From: Hyperoplus lanceolatus
Taxonomy: Eukaryota > Chordata > Actinopteri > Uranoscopiformes > Ammodytidae
NCBI GenBank assembly: GCA_026929865.2
Contig: CM049403.1
Location: 29,525,001-29,589,000 of the forward strand
Direction of reading: 5' to 3'
Length of the DNA: 64,000 bases
A model generated the notes under the pieces. It ran no database searches, had not been told where the DNA came from, and was given only the letters and a program-made list of their open reading frames with translations. Positions 12,914 to 30,769 of the stretch are shown one piece after another. Both the position numbers and the translations under genes were made by a program. The stretch's first letter is position 1, and the number at the start of each line of letters is the position of its first letter.

Positions 12914-13218
12914 TACTCCATGCCTCTGCCTGCGTTGCCCCACTCTGCGCTCCATCGAGGCGTTCAGCCACACACCTAACTTAACTACATGTCATTGAGT
13001 CATTAACATACAAATGACCTGCAGTTATCTCGTGATAGGGTTCCCCTCAAATGCCAACAAATGCTAAGGAACCACCATTTACAGATAAGTAACCCCGTCC
13101 AGCTCTGCTAGGTAATTCCTTAGCACGCTGTTTTGGCTAAAATCAAGGCATTTAATTGGCTATTAGGAGATATAGGCCTCTGACAGTTACGGTTAGTGGT
13201 AGAGGTGATGGCAGTGGT

Positions 13219-13219
<1 letters not shown>

Positions 13220-13277
<58 letters not shown>

Positions 13278-13289
13278 GTGTGTGTGTGT

Positions 13290-13339
<50 letters not shown>

Positions 13340-13361
13340 GTGCGTGGTGTGTGTGTGTGTG
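13220..13361. repeat. (GT)n microsatellite with few interruptions
   Basis: About 140 bp of GT with GCGT, GAGT and GGT interruptions. Confidence 0.95.
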
Positions 13362-13858
13362 GGCTGTAAAATAAGGGTCTTGAACTGAGAGGAAACACAC
13401 ATGTATTCAGATACAGCACATAGCACACTCCTTTGTTTCCGGGGTGATGGTCCGTCTCCATAGGATGACCTCATAGCCACTGACTGACTGACTCAGTTGA
13501 GCCGCAACAACACAGTCACGGGACTGTGTCTGTGTCTGTCACTGTTTCTGGGAAAGAGAATACTATACATATATGACGGACATGTAACTCACACCTTACG
13601 GGAAACAAACTATCATGATCAGGGTTACATCCATGACGGCAATTATCAATCATCTTTTATAGACTGAAAAACAATCTTATAAGCAATGTCGATTTGAAAG
13701 CTGTTCTTGGGCTTTCCTGCCATGTTGTCTTACCAGTTGAGGTGGATGAAAAATGAACTTTGAATCTCAACTTTGCCAAATGTTTTATGGGAAAATTGAA
13801 GGGATTATATTTTGTCAAAACAACTGTCACATCAATTGGAAGGTTTATGTAAAAGTTA

Positions 13859-14485
13859 TAGTAAGTAAGTAAGTAAGTAAAATTTATTTATAAAAGCACA
13901 TTTATAACAGTTTTCACTGACCAAAGTGCTGTACATAGTGCATTCAGTAGGCCAACATGAAGGTAAAATAACAACAACAACAATAGAAAAAAAAAGATAA
14001 AAATACAAAATACATATAACCCGGACTTCCACACACAAACATATATAGTAGTGTAGAAGTCAGATAGCTAATGGGGAGGGAAAGCCAGGGTGTACAGATG
14101 GGTTTTGAGCCTTGATTTAAAGGCAGTAATGGAGGGGGCATCACGTATGTCAGGTGGCAGTTGGTTCCACAAGCGTGGGGCAGCTACCGCAAAGGCCCGG
14201 TCACCTTTTTGTTTTAGTCTGGATCGGGGGATGTGGAGAAGACCCTTATTGGAGGATCTTAGGGTCCTAGGGGCTGAGTGGGGGTGTACAAGATCCGCTA
14301 TATAAGATGGGGCCTGACCATTGAGGGCTTTGAAAATCATGAGAACTGTCTTGAAAATGATCCTATGTTGTACAGGCAGCCAGTGAAGGGAAGCAAGAAC
14401 GGGTGTGATGTGTTCCCACTTTTTTGACCCAGTCAACAGTCTTGCTGCTGCATTCTGGACTATTTGGAGGCGTGATATTATACAT
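13859..14485 (-). mobile_element. 5'-truncated L2/Maui-like LINE 3' end
   Basis: On the minus strand 14436-14068 is open and encodes the typical C-terminal domain of L2-clade ORF2: LHWLPVQHRIIFKTVLM, FKALNGQAPSYI, GDRAFAVAAPRLWNQLP and FKSRLKTHL. The 3' end carries a TTAC tetranucleotide tail (plus strand GTAAGTAAGTAAG, 13860-13880), normal for these LINEs. The reverse-transcriptase core is missing, so this copy is a dead-on-arrival insertion. Confidence 0.85.
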
Positions 14486-15289
14486 TACATTGACATTACT
14501 GACAAACACTAGAATAATACACTTTTTTTTCCATGTGATAAAAGTAAATGTTACACATGGAATTAATTAGAAATTGTAAAAAAAAATCACAATGAATCAA
14601 GGTACTCTGAGCATTTGTACTCATGCATCAAATGTCACAGGTGATTAACTGTTAACTGTCAAATTAGTGTATCGTCACACTGACAACTATTCTCTGGAGG
14701 CTGATAAAGTCTAGAGGTGATTTCAGATAGCAAGTGGTTCTTTCAAGTGGTGCAGCCTTCCCTTTGCTGCTGCCATGTTAACATATAGAAAACTATGTAA
14801 CAGTAGCATCAACTTGTCACTGTCTTAAAGCACCATAACTGCTGTTGACACAAAAACAGGACAGTATAAAAATGAATAAAAAACATACACATTTTTGTCT
14901 TTAATTCTTTTTGGCCACAGTTCCTCACAGACACTACCCAATGGGACGTTGTGTGTGTGACAGTTGGATCAATATATATGTGGTGACCTAACCCCTCTGT
15001 CTGCCCAAGCAGGAAATCTAACAGCGATGAAGTATTTCATCTGGACCGAGCAGTAACCTACGACCCTTGGTGCAGCTGAGGCCTCTTCTCTTCACCAGGC
15101 ACAGAGCACAGGCTGGAAGGTGTTGCAGATTGTCACAATGTTGGTGGCAAGTGACACTTAGCTCTCTTTCTCTCTCTGTTTCTCTTTCTCTCTCTGTCTT
15201 TGCCTTTTAAGTTAGTTAAGTTGATTTATTTGCCAATTAACACAATGCTACTTTGAAATGTGTCTTTTTGCATATCCCCTCTCAAGACA

Positions 15290-15290
<1 letters not shown>

Positions 15291-15361
<71 letters not shown>
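15291..15361. repeat. (AC)n microsatellite
   Basis: About 70 bp of AC with one ACGCACGC interruption, about 70 bp before a MITE family 2 copy. Confidence 0.95.
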
Positions 15362-15432
15362 CATTTTATTTTTTATTCCATGTGCAATGAGCAAAACTTT
15401 CCCTTAAACGTAAACGTTTTAGAAGCAAAATC

Positions 15433-15704
15433 TTAAAGTAGCTACAAGGAGCTTTCAGGTTTTTGTTGTTTCTAGTGGCACCTTTGGACAAAAGCTTTAG
15501 TGTTTTTATGAGATAAGGGCTCGAGCGCATGCTGTAGCCTCGTACATTTGGTCTGCCTACCCCAAATCGTTTTAGATTACCCGACCAAAGGCATTTATAA
15601 AGAAATAGCGTTCACTGGTGGTCTCGTTTGCTGTCATCTAGGATCATCAGGGGAAAAATGAGACTGTTTCATAAACATTTAAAAGTTCCTTGTAGACGGT
15701 TTAA
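15433..15704. mobile_element. MITE family 2, full copy
   Basis: Terminal inverted repeats: left TTAAAGTAGCTACAAGGAGC, right AAAGTTCCTTGTAGACGGTTTAA. The inside contains TTTCTAGTGGCACCTTTGGA and CTGGTGGTCTCGTTTGCTG, which recur in three other places in the window. No coding sequence. Confidence 0.7.
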
Positions 15705-17152
15705 GCTAACCTTTATCCAAGATGTTTAACACAAAATAGAGTAGCAAAACTGGATTTTCAAAGATTAAGTGAAAACCCAAGTGAAGATTATATCATCAAT
15801 CACCCTTTAATCATGAATTTTAATATTAATTTACTGCTCTATAGGCCTGTAACAGCAGCAGCACAGCGGCACATTTTAAAAACAGGTCTTTTTTCGGCTT
15901 CATCTCTTGCTTTGCTGTCATCAGAATTGAGATAGCAGCTCGGAGGAGGACAGGACAGAATCAACAGTGAAAACAGAACAAATAATATTTCCCTCGCACA
16001 TCATCTATCTGACAGAAAGGCAGCAGCTAAAAGGAAAATGGAGGAAAACAGGGAAAAAAAATCTTTTGCCTGGCCCCGCCAATCTCTCACCCGCCCTGCG
16101 CTCATCCATCCTGGGGTGCACCTCTTAATTTGGTGCTGTCCACTGGAGCTGGGCAACAGAGACCTTCAGCCATTGGAAAACAAATGATCTGACCAGGGAG
16201 GGGCAACAACTCACGGCCCGGTGGCGCAAAACACCACGAAAAGGCTGCGGCTGCTACATGGGATTTGACTTTGTATCACAGTGAGTGAGCTTGAGACGTT
16301 TCCATTCATCTAATATGATCATGGTTTCTGGATGGTTGTTTATTCCAATAGAAGAAAATCTAAAGAAATGATTTACTATTAGGCTTTTAAATAACATTAT
16401 TAATACCTGGGTCATCCCTATGCTGACACCATCTTATGACCAATGTTTTTATGTGTCCGGCTGTCTTAGCTGTTTAAAATTTAAAAAAATATTTTATAAG
16501 GAGCATAGATATATTTACTTGATGATGACATACATATGCCAATATACTTGTACGAACCAGCTTGTGTGCTTTTTAACCATGAGGTAACAAAGCAGTGATG
16601 AGAGGTGCGCTCGGTTGGCCTGCTAAGCTCAGTCCTGACATAATTGTCCACCATCTTGATAAAAACACCTTTGATGCATTCATTAGCATGTACTGTACAT
16701 GTGTGCTTGCTTGAACATCGTGTGGTATATTTAAGAATCGGGGGGGTTCGAAATATAGTCACCATATGCTACCGTTAACCTTTGCTCTGATATTGTATAA
16801 TCCAGGACTGGCTCCAAAAACAGTGGAGGAATAGGCCAGACAGTGTACACTAGAAACCAAATAAGCTAAAGTGTACAGACTTGCTGCTCCCAGCCACTGT
16901 TGCTAGGCTAATTGATCGGAAGAGGGGTTTAGTGAATGGTCAGCTGGCAGTATTTAATTGCAGTCAACTGAAAATATCCAAATATCACCACAAAAAATGA
17001 TATTTAATAGGCATTCTTAAAATCCAGATGAGACTTTTGACAGCACATTTGACCACAGCATCAAAGACAACTAGACCAGTCAGTTAGAAGTTAATCATGA
17101 AATATGAAAGAATGATTTAATTGTGGTTAACGCCACATGTCTTGGCCCGATG

Positions 17153-17202
17153 ACACACACATACACACACACACACACAAACACAGACACCGACCACACA
17201 CA

Positions 17203-17279
<77 letters not shown>
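17153..17279. repeat. (AC)n microsatellite
   Basis: A degenerate first third (ACATAC, ACAGAC, ACCGACC variants), then about 75 bp of pure AC. A second AC tract lies at 17475-17515. Confidence 0.95.
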
Positions 17280-17282
<3 letters not shown>

Positions 17283-17473
17283 GAAGAGAAGAGAGAGAAG
17301 AAAGGCCCTTGTCAAAGTGGCGGCTTGTATTGTGGTGCAGTGCCGGGTGGCCACATGGTGACACTTGTGACTCTATCGATGTCAACCTAATTTTACAGTG
17401 AAACCAGAAGCCCTCGTGTCATCCCCATGTGAGAGTTGAGTAAGAGGCCTAGAATACACTGGGGAGATGATAC

Positions 17474-17518
<45 letters not shown>

Positions 17519-18264
17519 TGAAAATGTTTTTTATTGAAAATCAAAACACACATTTTTGCTTGTGACAGTTTTTCTATGTATTTTTGTATCTCCTTTATTA
17601 CTGTATGATGTGTTATAAGGACCTGTGTCTGCAATACAGCTTTATATAAGGTGCAAAATAATGGTAGTAACCGCGTGTATACAAAAACACGCGTAGTGCC
17701 CGATATTTCTCTCGGGAGTACAGTGGCACAAGGATCGTGACATACAGCAGACGGACACAAGCACAGGGTGAACTTTGTGACTGGGAGGGATCATGGGACA
17801 GATGCCAACTGAATGGCCCGTGTCAGTGCGACCAGTGTGAAGGGGCATATGAGTCCCCAGTGGACTTATTCTTTAGAGTGGACCAGGACATTAGCGTTGA
17901 CACAAAAATGGTGGATGGATGGCTAGCCGTTTCTCAGCTGTGAATCTGACCTGAAGCAGTAAGCTACTTTGGCAATCAAAATCTTTCCTGGCTTGAAGTA
18001 AAATGTTGGGCCAACTGACCTACTACTCAAAGCTCTGGCAAAAAGGATTCACATTAAAGAAGTAGTTTGTTCTCTTCAATACAAGAATTTCAGAAGAATA
18101 CCATGATCTTTTGTACAGTTATTCATGGCCCTTGCACAGTATTAATCGCACAGACTTTGGTGATCTGACCTTTCCTTGCTTGAAGTTAATTGTTGGGCCA
18201 ACTATGGGATACATAGCCATGAAATTTGATTGGTAGGTTGAGTAGTAGTAACGTATTAACTCCT

Positions 18265-18520
18265 TGAAGGTGGAGTCAGCGATTCTGGAGAACGGTTGTT
18301 GTGAAAAATCAGTGAACATCTCCTCATGATCTACACTACCTGTCCGTACTGTGTGTGTGTGCGCTGAAAGAAAATCCAGTGTTAATACACAGCCTAGGCT
18401 ACGCAAATGGGTATGTTGCTAGCTACGGTGGGCCTCCTTTGTTTACATACCAGTTTACAGAGCCTAGGCTGTGCATTAACTATTTTATCACACACAGTAA
18501 AGACAGGAAGTGGAAAACAC
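18265..18520. mobile_element. MITE family 1, right terminus missing
   Basis: The left terminus GAAGGTGGAGTCAGCGATTC and both inner arms around GCTAGCTACGGTGGGCC are clear. The element loses similarity shortly after the ACACACAGTAAAGACAGG stretch and lacks the right terminal repeat. Confidence 0.7.
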
Positions 18521-18719
18521 TATTTTTTTGCGACAATCCAAATGTCACATTTTTCACTCAATAACAGGCCTCTTCCGTTTTCAATTGAATTTCAACTTCA
18601 ACATACATTTAGATTTGGCTACATGGTCTGTTTTTGCAGCATAGAGACACACAACTGTCCTCTCAAATCTTAGTGTTTTTGCAGCCCTTTAAACAGCCCT
18701 TATTTGATTATAAGTCCAG

Positions 18720-18990
18720 CCTCGGCCACTGTAATGACATTTACTTTAATTCTTGCCTGGTGACAAATAGGTTCATTATTGTTTAACGCCGGTGATCTGC
18801 AAACACAACTGGGCTGCCCCGTCATGTGAGCAGATAAGGGTCAACTCTTAGATGTCACGTTGCCATAGCAAATGGTAACTTAGGTGTTATTATGGGTTGT
18901 TTAGCAGCGGCAGCAGCTTAACAGAGCAATTCCTTCCTGTCAGATGACTTTGGTTTTGCACAAATACAATTAAAGGTAACTGGAGGCAAC
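18720..18990. promoter_or_regulatory. Candidate conserved noncoding element
   Basis: Unique block containing GTTCATTATTGTTTAACGCC, GTCATGTGAGCAGATAAGGG and CAGCGGCAGCAGCTTAACAG, with no repeat similarity. Proposed only on composition. Confidence 0.22.
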
Positions 18991-20039
18991 CTTTGAAAAT
19001 AAATCAAATGTTTACAGAGTGATTAATGTGCTCAATTGGAAGGAATCTCAGGGACAAAAAGATCCCTCAAGGGTCATGGAAGTTTAGACACACTGTGTCC
19101 ACTGTTTAAAACGCTACGGAAGGTTTTTGAAGAAGCCAGTTTGTTTGATGTTGGTCAATATTAAGTTACTGTAGTGAGGGTCAATAATAAATGGGCTGGA
19201 TACATGGATGGCTTTTAGCTGTTGCTTTTTGACCTCTTTGAACATGCAGGACTGACACAATATGACTGTGAAGTTAGCTAAGTGGTGTCACTGTCTTTTA
19301 TTAAGCAGCAATGTCACTGCAAAAACGTTTTAAATAATGAGCGAACTACAGGGGCCTCAGAGAGCTCAGTGCACTGCAACTAGGGGAAAAAATAGGTAGG
19401 TCAAAAGGTCAAAATCGTCTTCATCATTTTGACAACAATCAGAATGCACTGCAAATGTGTTAAACAAAGACACATACAGAAAACAAAAGCAACTACGAAC
19501 AGCGCTGAACATTGCATAGAACAAAACAGAACTGAGTTTTCTTTTAAAATCTAGTTTTCGAGCAGACTCTTAACTTAATTTGTTTGTGTTCTATCTGCAG
19601 GGCACTGAGCTTGTGATCTTAGAAGTTGGTCAAACAGTCAAATGTTGGAAAAAATATCGGTTAGTTGGAAAAATTCTTACGTAATCCATAATCTAGCAAA
19701 CAGTTTTTTTTTATGCATATGAAAAGAAGACATGCATTGAAGACTATGTCCTCCTGTAAGTCTGCGAAACCACACAACCTCATCCTAATACCTTGGGCAG
19801 ATTCTTAAATCTCAACCGCATATCAAAGTTCAAAGCTTTTTCATGTTTAAAATGTTTGTTTTTTTAAAGACAAGGTACACAACATAAATCATGAGATAAA
19901 TTGAGATGAGGTGAAGTTACAGATATGGAATAAGACTCATATTCATAACCAAAACAAACAGGGGATAAGATCATGTTCTATTCCAAAACAGAACTGATGA
20001 ATTATCCACACAGGATCACTGGTGGCTTGTATCAAATGA

Positions 20040-20280
20040 GATTTTATTTTTTTCCTCTTTTATAATTCATTGTTAATTGTTTTGCAGTGGGATAGAGAGC
20101 TCTCTTAGTGTCCCTCTCTCTTTCTATTCCGTTGACATTCCTGACGGGGAAAATCCAGAATTCCTAATGAAGTGCAAAACATTACATATGCAGGGAGACA
20201 TTTTTTCCAATAGCCTCCGAGCTATGGTCTCGCAATGTGTCCCAGCCGCATGAATCTGTCACCAAACAACTTCCAGCGCC
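20040..20280. promoter_or_regulatory. Candidate conserved noncoding element
   Basis: Unique block with ATTCATTGTTAATTG, AATCCAGAATTCCTAATGAA and TGTCCCAGCCGCATGAATC. No repeat or coding similarity. Tentative. Confidence 0.22.
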
Positions 20281-21048
20281 AAGAAAAAAAAAAACGCACG
20301 GAAAACAGCCGAAAAGTGACATAATGCTGCGAAACTCGAAATGTATGTAACTTCCTCAATATTATCCTTGACTGGCTTGCTTTGTTTCAAATGTGTGTCC
20401 AAACCATGTACACAGATGGATGACCCAGCAAAAGGAATGTCCCGCTGCAAGCTCAATGAAATGGCTTATGCAAGGGGTGGGGGGGGGGGGGGGGGGTGTT
20501 TAATATGTGGTTTTGCTCCGGACAATACCGGGTTTGAGCGCAGTCGGCTATGTGCCCCGGAGCTGGGTGATGAAGAAGAGCAACACAGAGGGAGAGAATG
20601 GGGGTCTTTGTGAAAACTCCAGAAAAAAAGTTTGAAGGCCCCCGCTGCAGGATGTAGCAAAAACCTGACCTGTAGGCTTGGAAAGTCAGTTATAGGGAAA
20701 TAAACTGGGTATTCATTAGTATGTGATGGATACCCAAATAACTAATCATCAGAAGATGTGTATGTTAAAGAGTGATTTAGCATCTCTTAGTGTCACCACA
20801 CTTTATTTCCATTCAAAATTAGAAGAAAATTATGCAACTTCTTTTTGTTCGTTTGGTGAAAGAGGGGAGCAGGATGTGGTGGCTGTTTGTGAGTCAGTGG
20901 TTATGGCAGAACTGAACCAGAGAGAATAAGTATGAGATAAAGGTGCAATACGCATATCTGTTGGAGGCTCTTATGTCACTGCTTAACTGTTAGCTTCAAA
21001 TAAGCCAAACTACATAGTGCCACATGTACTGTAAGGGTTGGATTTTCT

Positions 21049-21052
<4 letters not shown>

Positions 21053-21126
<74 letters not shown>
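21053..21126. repeat. (CT)n microsatellite
   Basis: About 73 bp of CT with one CTAT interruption. Confidence 0.95.
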
Positions 21127-21949
21127 TCTTAGCCAAGGTGCAGTTGGAAGAGATGTGTTTTTACCCTTGGAGATGCACAAATCATTCCCTTTTGAGGACT
21201 TTAAAGTCACTTTGTAACCCCACAACGATATGGTGAAACATTGGACACTGCACAGTGCACAGAGGACTATCTGATTGCATTGTAGCACATTAAGCTCTTT
21301 TGTAAACATTTGCTAACATTCATAGAAGGTGTAAGGCCGTTTCCAAACAACATTACAGCTGCACTAACGCGAGTCATCTGACGGTGAATGCCTCTAATTT
21401 CTAGTGTAGATTGTTTTCATGCAGAATTCTAACATGATAATTGAGTTTGCTGTTCAGAGTATATGTAGCTTTGTCAAGTCAATAGTCACATGGCCCCATT
21501 AGCCGTTTAGCTTCTCCCCGGCTTTTGGTTTATTCAGTTCAGTGACGTTAGGCCAAAAAGAAGCCGGGCCAAGTGGCTGTTAACCGCAGCACTTTGATGA
21601 TAGTGTGACATGTTTAAATTACGCAATTTACTGGATGCTCCACAAGGTTCTTCACAGAGCCAAAAGTCCCTGGTGGGGAAAACATGGATGAACCCAATGC
21701 TTCCGTTTACAATCAGAGGTTAAAATACATTTAAAAAGAATGTTTCTTGTACAATTCATATGATTAGTTTGATAACGAACTTACACATATGTAGAAAACA
21801 ACCTCAAGAATTGACCCACGTATACACTCACACCTCAAACTCACACTCTAGAATGAAACCAATCTATGGGTTGCCAGTAATGGTATGTTAACACCTTTAA
21901 AAAGGAAATCGACAGTAAATTAACCACCGCCTGCAGAACGGCACAGGTG

Positions 21950-21956
<7 letters not shown>

Positions 21957-22004
<48 letters not shown>

Positions 22005-22107
22005 GTAAGGTGTGTGTGTGTGTGTGTGTGCAGTTTGCCAATGTTGAGTTGACCAAGTGACCAGCAGAAAGACATTCAATGTGAGCTCACTGCCAGGTGT
22101 CATTACA

Positions 22108-22155
<48 letters not shown>
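21957..22155. repeat. Facing (GT)n and (AC)n tracts
   Basis: GT at 21957-22030 (with a TACTGTAAG break) and AC at 22110-22155, about 80 bp apart on the same strand, forming complementary arms. A further AC tract with ACAAAC variants is at 22758-22811. Confidence 0.9.
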
Positions 22156-22158
<3 letters not shown>

Positions 22159-22279
22159 CCCTCCCTCCAGCAGAGAAGAGCATTCACACATGCCACCATC
22201 TGTCTCCAGGACGCCCTCGCCAGCTCACCGGTGTCCTTTTTACTTTATTTTCTCATCATAATTCAACGACTGTGTGTGT

Positions 22280-22387
22280 GATGGTCTCGTTTGCTGTTAC
22301 AGGACTGTTTCAGACAAATGTAAAAATAAATAAAAAATAAATATAAATATAATAAATAAATAAAAGTTGCTCATATAGTCTCTTTAA
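22280..22387. mobile_element. MITE family 2, right-end fragment
   Basis: Contains ATGGTCTCGTTTGCTGTTAC and a degraded right terminus (AAGTTGCTCATATAGTCTCTTTAA), with an AT-rich simple repeat between them. Confidence 0.5.
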
Positions 22388-22757
22388 TATCTTTTGAATG
22401 GTATGCTGTGTACCAAGCAAAGAACTATTGCAAGCGAGTGGGCCAAGATATAACATATGCACATCTCACATTTAGTCCATCACATTACAGAGATATATAA
22501 AAATACCTTAGAGAATATTACCATTTTGAATTTGTCCGGGCATAAAAGCACACAGTTGTGCATGCAGACGGCTGATGGTACATTTTGACACTGATTGATA
22601 TTCAAAGTGCGGATGGATTTTATTTTAACGTCCCATAACACACAGAGCGCATTGTGGTCACTGTGAAACATATTCCAAACAACGGCCCCCATCACTCTTC
22701 ATGCCAGCTCTGAGTCACCCTCACTTTGGACTTCCAAGTAACAAGTTCTCCCCATCC

Positions 22758-22797
<40 letters not shown>

Positions 22798-22934
22798 AAC
22801 ACACACACACGTTTCCTCTCCCTGACAACAGTCTCTGCTTATAATCTAGTGGACAAGCAGTTCTCAAACAGTCACAGCAGCTTTCAGTCTGTGTCGATGA
22901 TTCAAATCCCCCCATTGTGCGGTGGTGTTTTGGA

Positions 22935-23346
22935 CTTTTTGTCAAAATCAGTGAATATCTCCTCAAGATCCGCAACCTGTCCGTACCATGTGTGTACGCT
23001 GATCATAGCCGCGTTCCAATACCCATACTTTCTGCTATTTAGTACCTGATTCTTTGTATGGTCAGACTTAGTATGTGGAATGGAAAGGAGAAAGAGTATG
23101 CGATTTAGAAAGCAAGAAGGGCAAGTGTCAATACACAGCCTAGTCTCTGTGAATAGGCATGTTGCTAGCTACGGTGGGCCCACTTTTGTTTACATACCAG
23201 TTTACAGAGCGTGTATTAACATAGAATTGTATCCAGCGCACACACAGCACGGACAGTTTGCAGTTCTTGAGTGTAGATATTCGATAGATATTCACTGATT
23301 TTGACAAAAAGTGATTATTCTCCAGAGTCACTGACTCAACCTTTAG
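22935..23346. mobile_element. MITE family 1 copy interrupted by another repeat
   Basis: The left terminus is missing, but GTCAAAATCAGTGAATATCT, the inner arms and the right terminus (CCAGAGTCACTGACTCAACC) are present. About 130 bases at 22999-23128, beginning CGTTCCAATACCCATACT, interrupt the family sequence and resemble a separate short teleost repeat. Confidence 0.65.
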
Positions 23347-23859
23347 TCCTTTCCGCCCTGTCTGTGGCACACAGCCCCCCAAACCGCCTCTGGGATCCGC
23401 GGCGGCGTTATCGCATGCGAGGGGCGACTTGTGATCTTTTTAATTATTCTGCACTTCATTTTCTATCCCACCATTCAAAAAACCCAACATGAGTATTTAT
23501 TGCTTCAAACATCCATCTTTCTAATCTCCCCCCTCCCCTTCCCCACACACACCCCTAAGGCCCATAAATTACCCAACTTTGGGGCAGAGTGGGTGGTGGA
23601 CCAGCAATGGAAGAAGACACAACCAGACCCCTTTCAGTAGCACATAGCCCACATCACTGCAGCATGTCTGGGGGTATAGCCTAAAACTGAATAGACCCCT
23701 CTGCTCTTTGGCTCCGAGGGGGTGGGTGGGTGGTTGAGAAAAACGAAGAAAAAAAAGCACACTTGTTATCTTGTGAACCCTTCAAACACATGTAAGATCG
23801 GAATATCTTGAATGTCAGCGACAGAAATGGAATTAACAAGAGAATCTTTTTAGTGTCTC

Positions 23860-24145
23860 TGAAGGTCATTAGGCCCGGCCGCCAATCGAGGGCAATTATG
23901 GAAATGATCTCGTCCGGCTCTCTGTGGAATGTTTGCCTGCTTCCATAAGGACTTGAAAGTGTTCAATCAGAGCTCTCTCGTGGGAAAGTTCAGCCATAAC
24001 TGCGAGTGTACCAGCAAAATCAAATTAAGCAAAGAGATTTCATTAGTATTTATAGCCCCGAGGCATTTGTAAAAAGTGTTGGAGCGGCGGAGTAATGTGT
24101 GGGACTGCAGACGGGGTGAATTATTGCCTAATGACAAAGGCCATA
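23860..24145. promoter_or_regulatory. Candidate conserved noncoding element
   Basis: Unique, GC-balanced block (around GGCCGCCAATCGAGGGCAAT, CAAATTAAGCAAAGAG, GGTGAATTATTGCCTAATGA) free of repeats. It contrasts with the neighbouring repeat-rich sequence and lies 9 kb upstream of foxd3. No coding potential seen. Confidence 0.3.
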
Positions 24146-28734
<4,589 letters not shown>

Positions 28735-29020
28735 TTGGCCACCGCCTGTTAAATAATTAACATAATGGTCGTGATTACAGGCGCGCTAACAATGCCATTA
28801 ATTTATCATATCGGTTTACTAGCTGCTGCCCCCAACTGCTCGCTTCACCTAATTAATCGAGTGAGTTGCCTTTCAAAAAATCTGCTTTCACAAACAGCTG
28901 ATTTCGATGCAGGAACGTGAGTCAAGCGGCAAGGTTGAGTTTGGGCTTTTAATTAGTCCTGGAATAATGTGATTTTTTATGCCTAATTTTGGCACTTGAT
29001 ATATGATGTCAAATAGCCAT
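28735..29020. promoter_or_regulatory. Candidate conserved noncoding element upstream of foxd3
   Basis: Non-repetitive sequence with several homeodomain-type cores (TTAACATAATGG, TTAATTTATC, CCTAATTAATCG, TTTTAATTAGTCC) and mixed composition. It stands out from its AT-rich and microsatellite surroundings and lies 4.0-4.3 kb upstream of foxd3. It has no open frame of note. The enhancer role is inference; conservation was not tested. Confidence 0.35.
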
Positions 29021-29929
29021 GCATTGTATTTGTATCATTGTGTTTTAAACATAGATAGCATAATAAAGGTTTTAAAGGATGCTAGCACAACACATACAAA
29101 TCAAGTGTTTTTGAGTTAATATAGATTTGAATAATTAATTAGTAATTAACAACGAAAATCACCTTTTTATGAAACAGCACCAACAATGTTCCAATGGCTG
29201 CATTCTAAATGAGTTATTTTTTAAAGTAAATGTTTAAAGAATTCATAATATTAGTAGGGTTGGTGGTTAGGGTGCATGGAGTCGATAAGGTGGTGTCAAA
29301 CAAGTCCACCAAATCCAAAAATGTACATTCACTGTCCCATATAAACCTTCACACTGTTTTACCACTGAACGCCCTTGACATTTAGCTGCACACAGACAAA
29401 CAGCCTTGAAATACCCTCAAGTTATTTTTTCTTCAATTTTGGCCTGATGAGCTTCAAAAAGGCCCTTGAATGCGCACGTTTCCATGTTCATGTAGTTTTT
29501 ATTTGAAATGAATATATTTTGTAAATTACAAGGCAGTTATCACTCCATTGGCATCACATAATGTCAAACGAAGTGAAAAGGTAACGAAACAGATGACATA
29601 TCCCACAACTAATTCGGCATTTTTACTCCAAAATGAAATAAATAAACACTATTCATTATCTAACTGTCACTTTTATTCAATAATTGACATCATTGACATC
29701 ATTAAAATATCCTACTCACGCGCCATCTTGCAGTAACCACCAGGGTCACCTGCCGAAGACCGTGACCTTTAACCTCATTGGAACAGACGGGGTTACCCAC
29801 AGGAGAATGGTCACAAGTATTTGTTGGTTGACCTTGCTGCTAGAGTTTTGCAGTTTGCACACGTGGCTATATATTGTTTCCTCTCCATCATCACCTGTGC
29901 TGCTCCACCGTCTATCTCTCCGTCCCCCC

Positions 29930-30170
29930 ACCTGCTACTATAATGGTCTCACGCCGGAGCGAGTTGGCTTATTATACTGAAAGGTTTTTAGTCTAAGCCC
30001 TGCTGCATGTGTGCTTAAAATGTACATTTCATTAACAAACTGCGGAGGTATAAAAGCGGATTTATGAGGCTTCAAAAGATCACAGGAAGGACGGGCTTTG
30101 AATTGAAACCCCCACTCGCGGCGGTGCTGTAGTTGCAGTCAGGTTATATCAGCAGTTACGCCGCCTCTTT
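29930..30170. promoter_or_regulatory. Candidate conserved noncoding element upstream of foxd3
   Basis: Unique balanced-composition sequence (around GAGCGAGTTGGCTTATTATA, TTCATTAACAAACTGCGGAG, GGTATAAAAGCGGATTTATG) about 3 kb upstream of foxd3, ending at the CT/CA microsatellite. It includes a TATAAAAG motif, but no gene follows it in either direction. Confidence 0.3.
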
Positions 30171-30226
30171 CACACAACACTGCGAAGCTGAGATTTTTTA
30201 TTTTTTTTAAAAGGAAGCTGACTGCA

Positions 30227-30230
<4 letters not shown>

Positions 30231-30289
<59 letters not shown>

Positions 30290-30303
30290 ACGCACGCACG
30301 TAG

Positions 30304-30370
<67 letters not shown>
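30231..30370. repeat. (CT)n plus (CA)n compound microsatellite upstream of foxd3
   Basis: About 57 bp CT, a short TTTACGCACGCACGTAGG linker, then about 67 bp CA. It lies 2.7 kb upstream of the foxd3 start. Confidence 0.95.
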
Positions 30371-30372
<2 letters not shown>

Positions 30373-30769
30373 GAGAGTTTGTTAAGAGGACAGTGGCTCT
30401 ATGACCTCCCCTGATTCCTCAAAACATTCCCCCAAAATGTCAAATACAAACCAACCAAGTGTGACTCAATTCGCAAAGCATTTTTTTTTTGGCTGCATGA
30501 CAAAATCTTTCTGTCGAGAGGGAAAAGCCCATCTATGATCAAACGGGTCACTGATATCAAACCGAGTTCAGTGGTCTTCTGTTGAAAGGCACAAAATGTG
30601 TCAAATCCAACAAAAGATCCCCTTTCGGGTACATTTTCGATTGCGTAAAACCTCCCCAAATAACTGGATGGCCTGAGAAAGATAGCAATACTAAAGGACA
30701 AACAGTGCTATTATTAAATACGCACTGGCCCTGTGGATAAGCAGGATAGCAGTTGATGTGGACACTTGG

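Larger units (their letters stand above)
14486..23384. other. Gene-poor upstream intergenic block B
   Basis: No credible gene. Contains MITE families 1 and 2, microsatellites and a 23-base G-run at about 20476-20498. The rest is unique AT-rich sequence with two candidate regulatory blocks. Confidence 0.7.

Noticed and set aside
14068-14436. 122-codon minus-strand frame that looks protein-like
   Set aside because: It is not a host gene. The motifs are the C-terminal end of an L2-type LINE ORF2, truncated and without reverse-transcriptase core.
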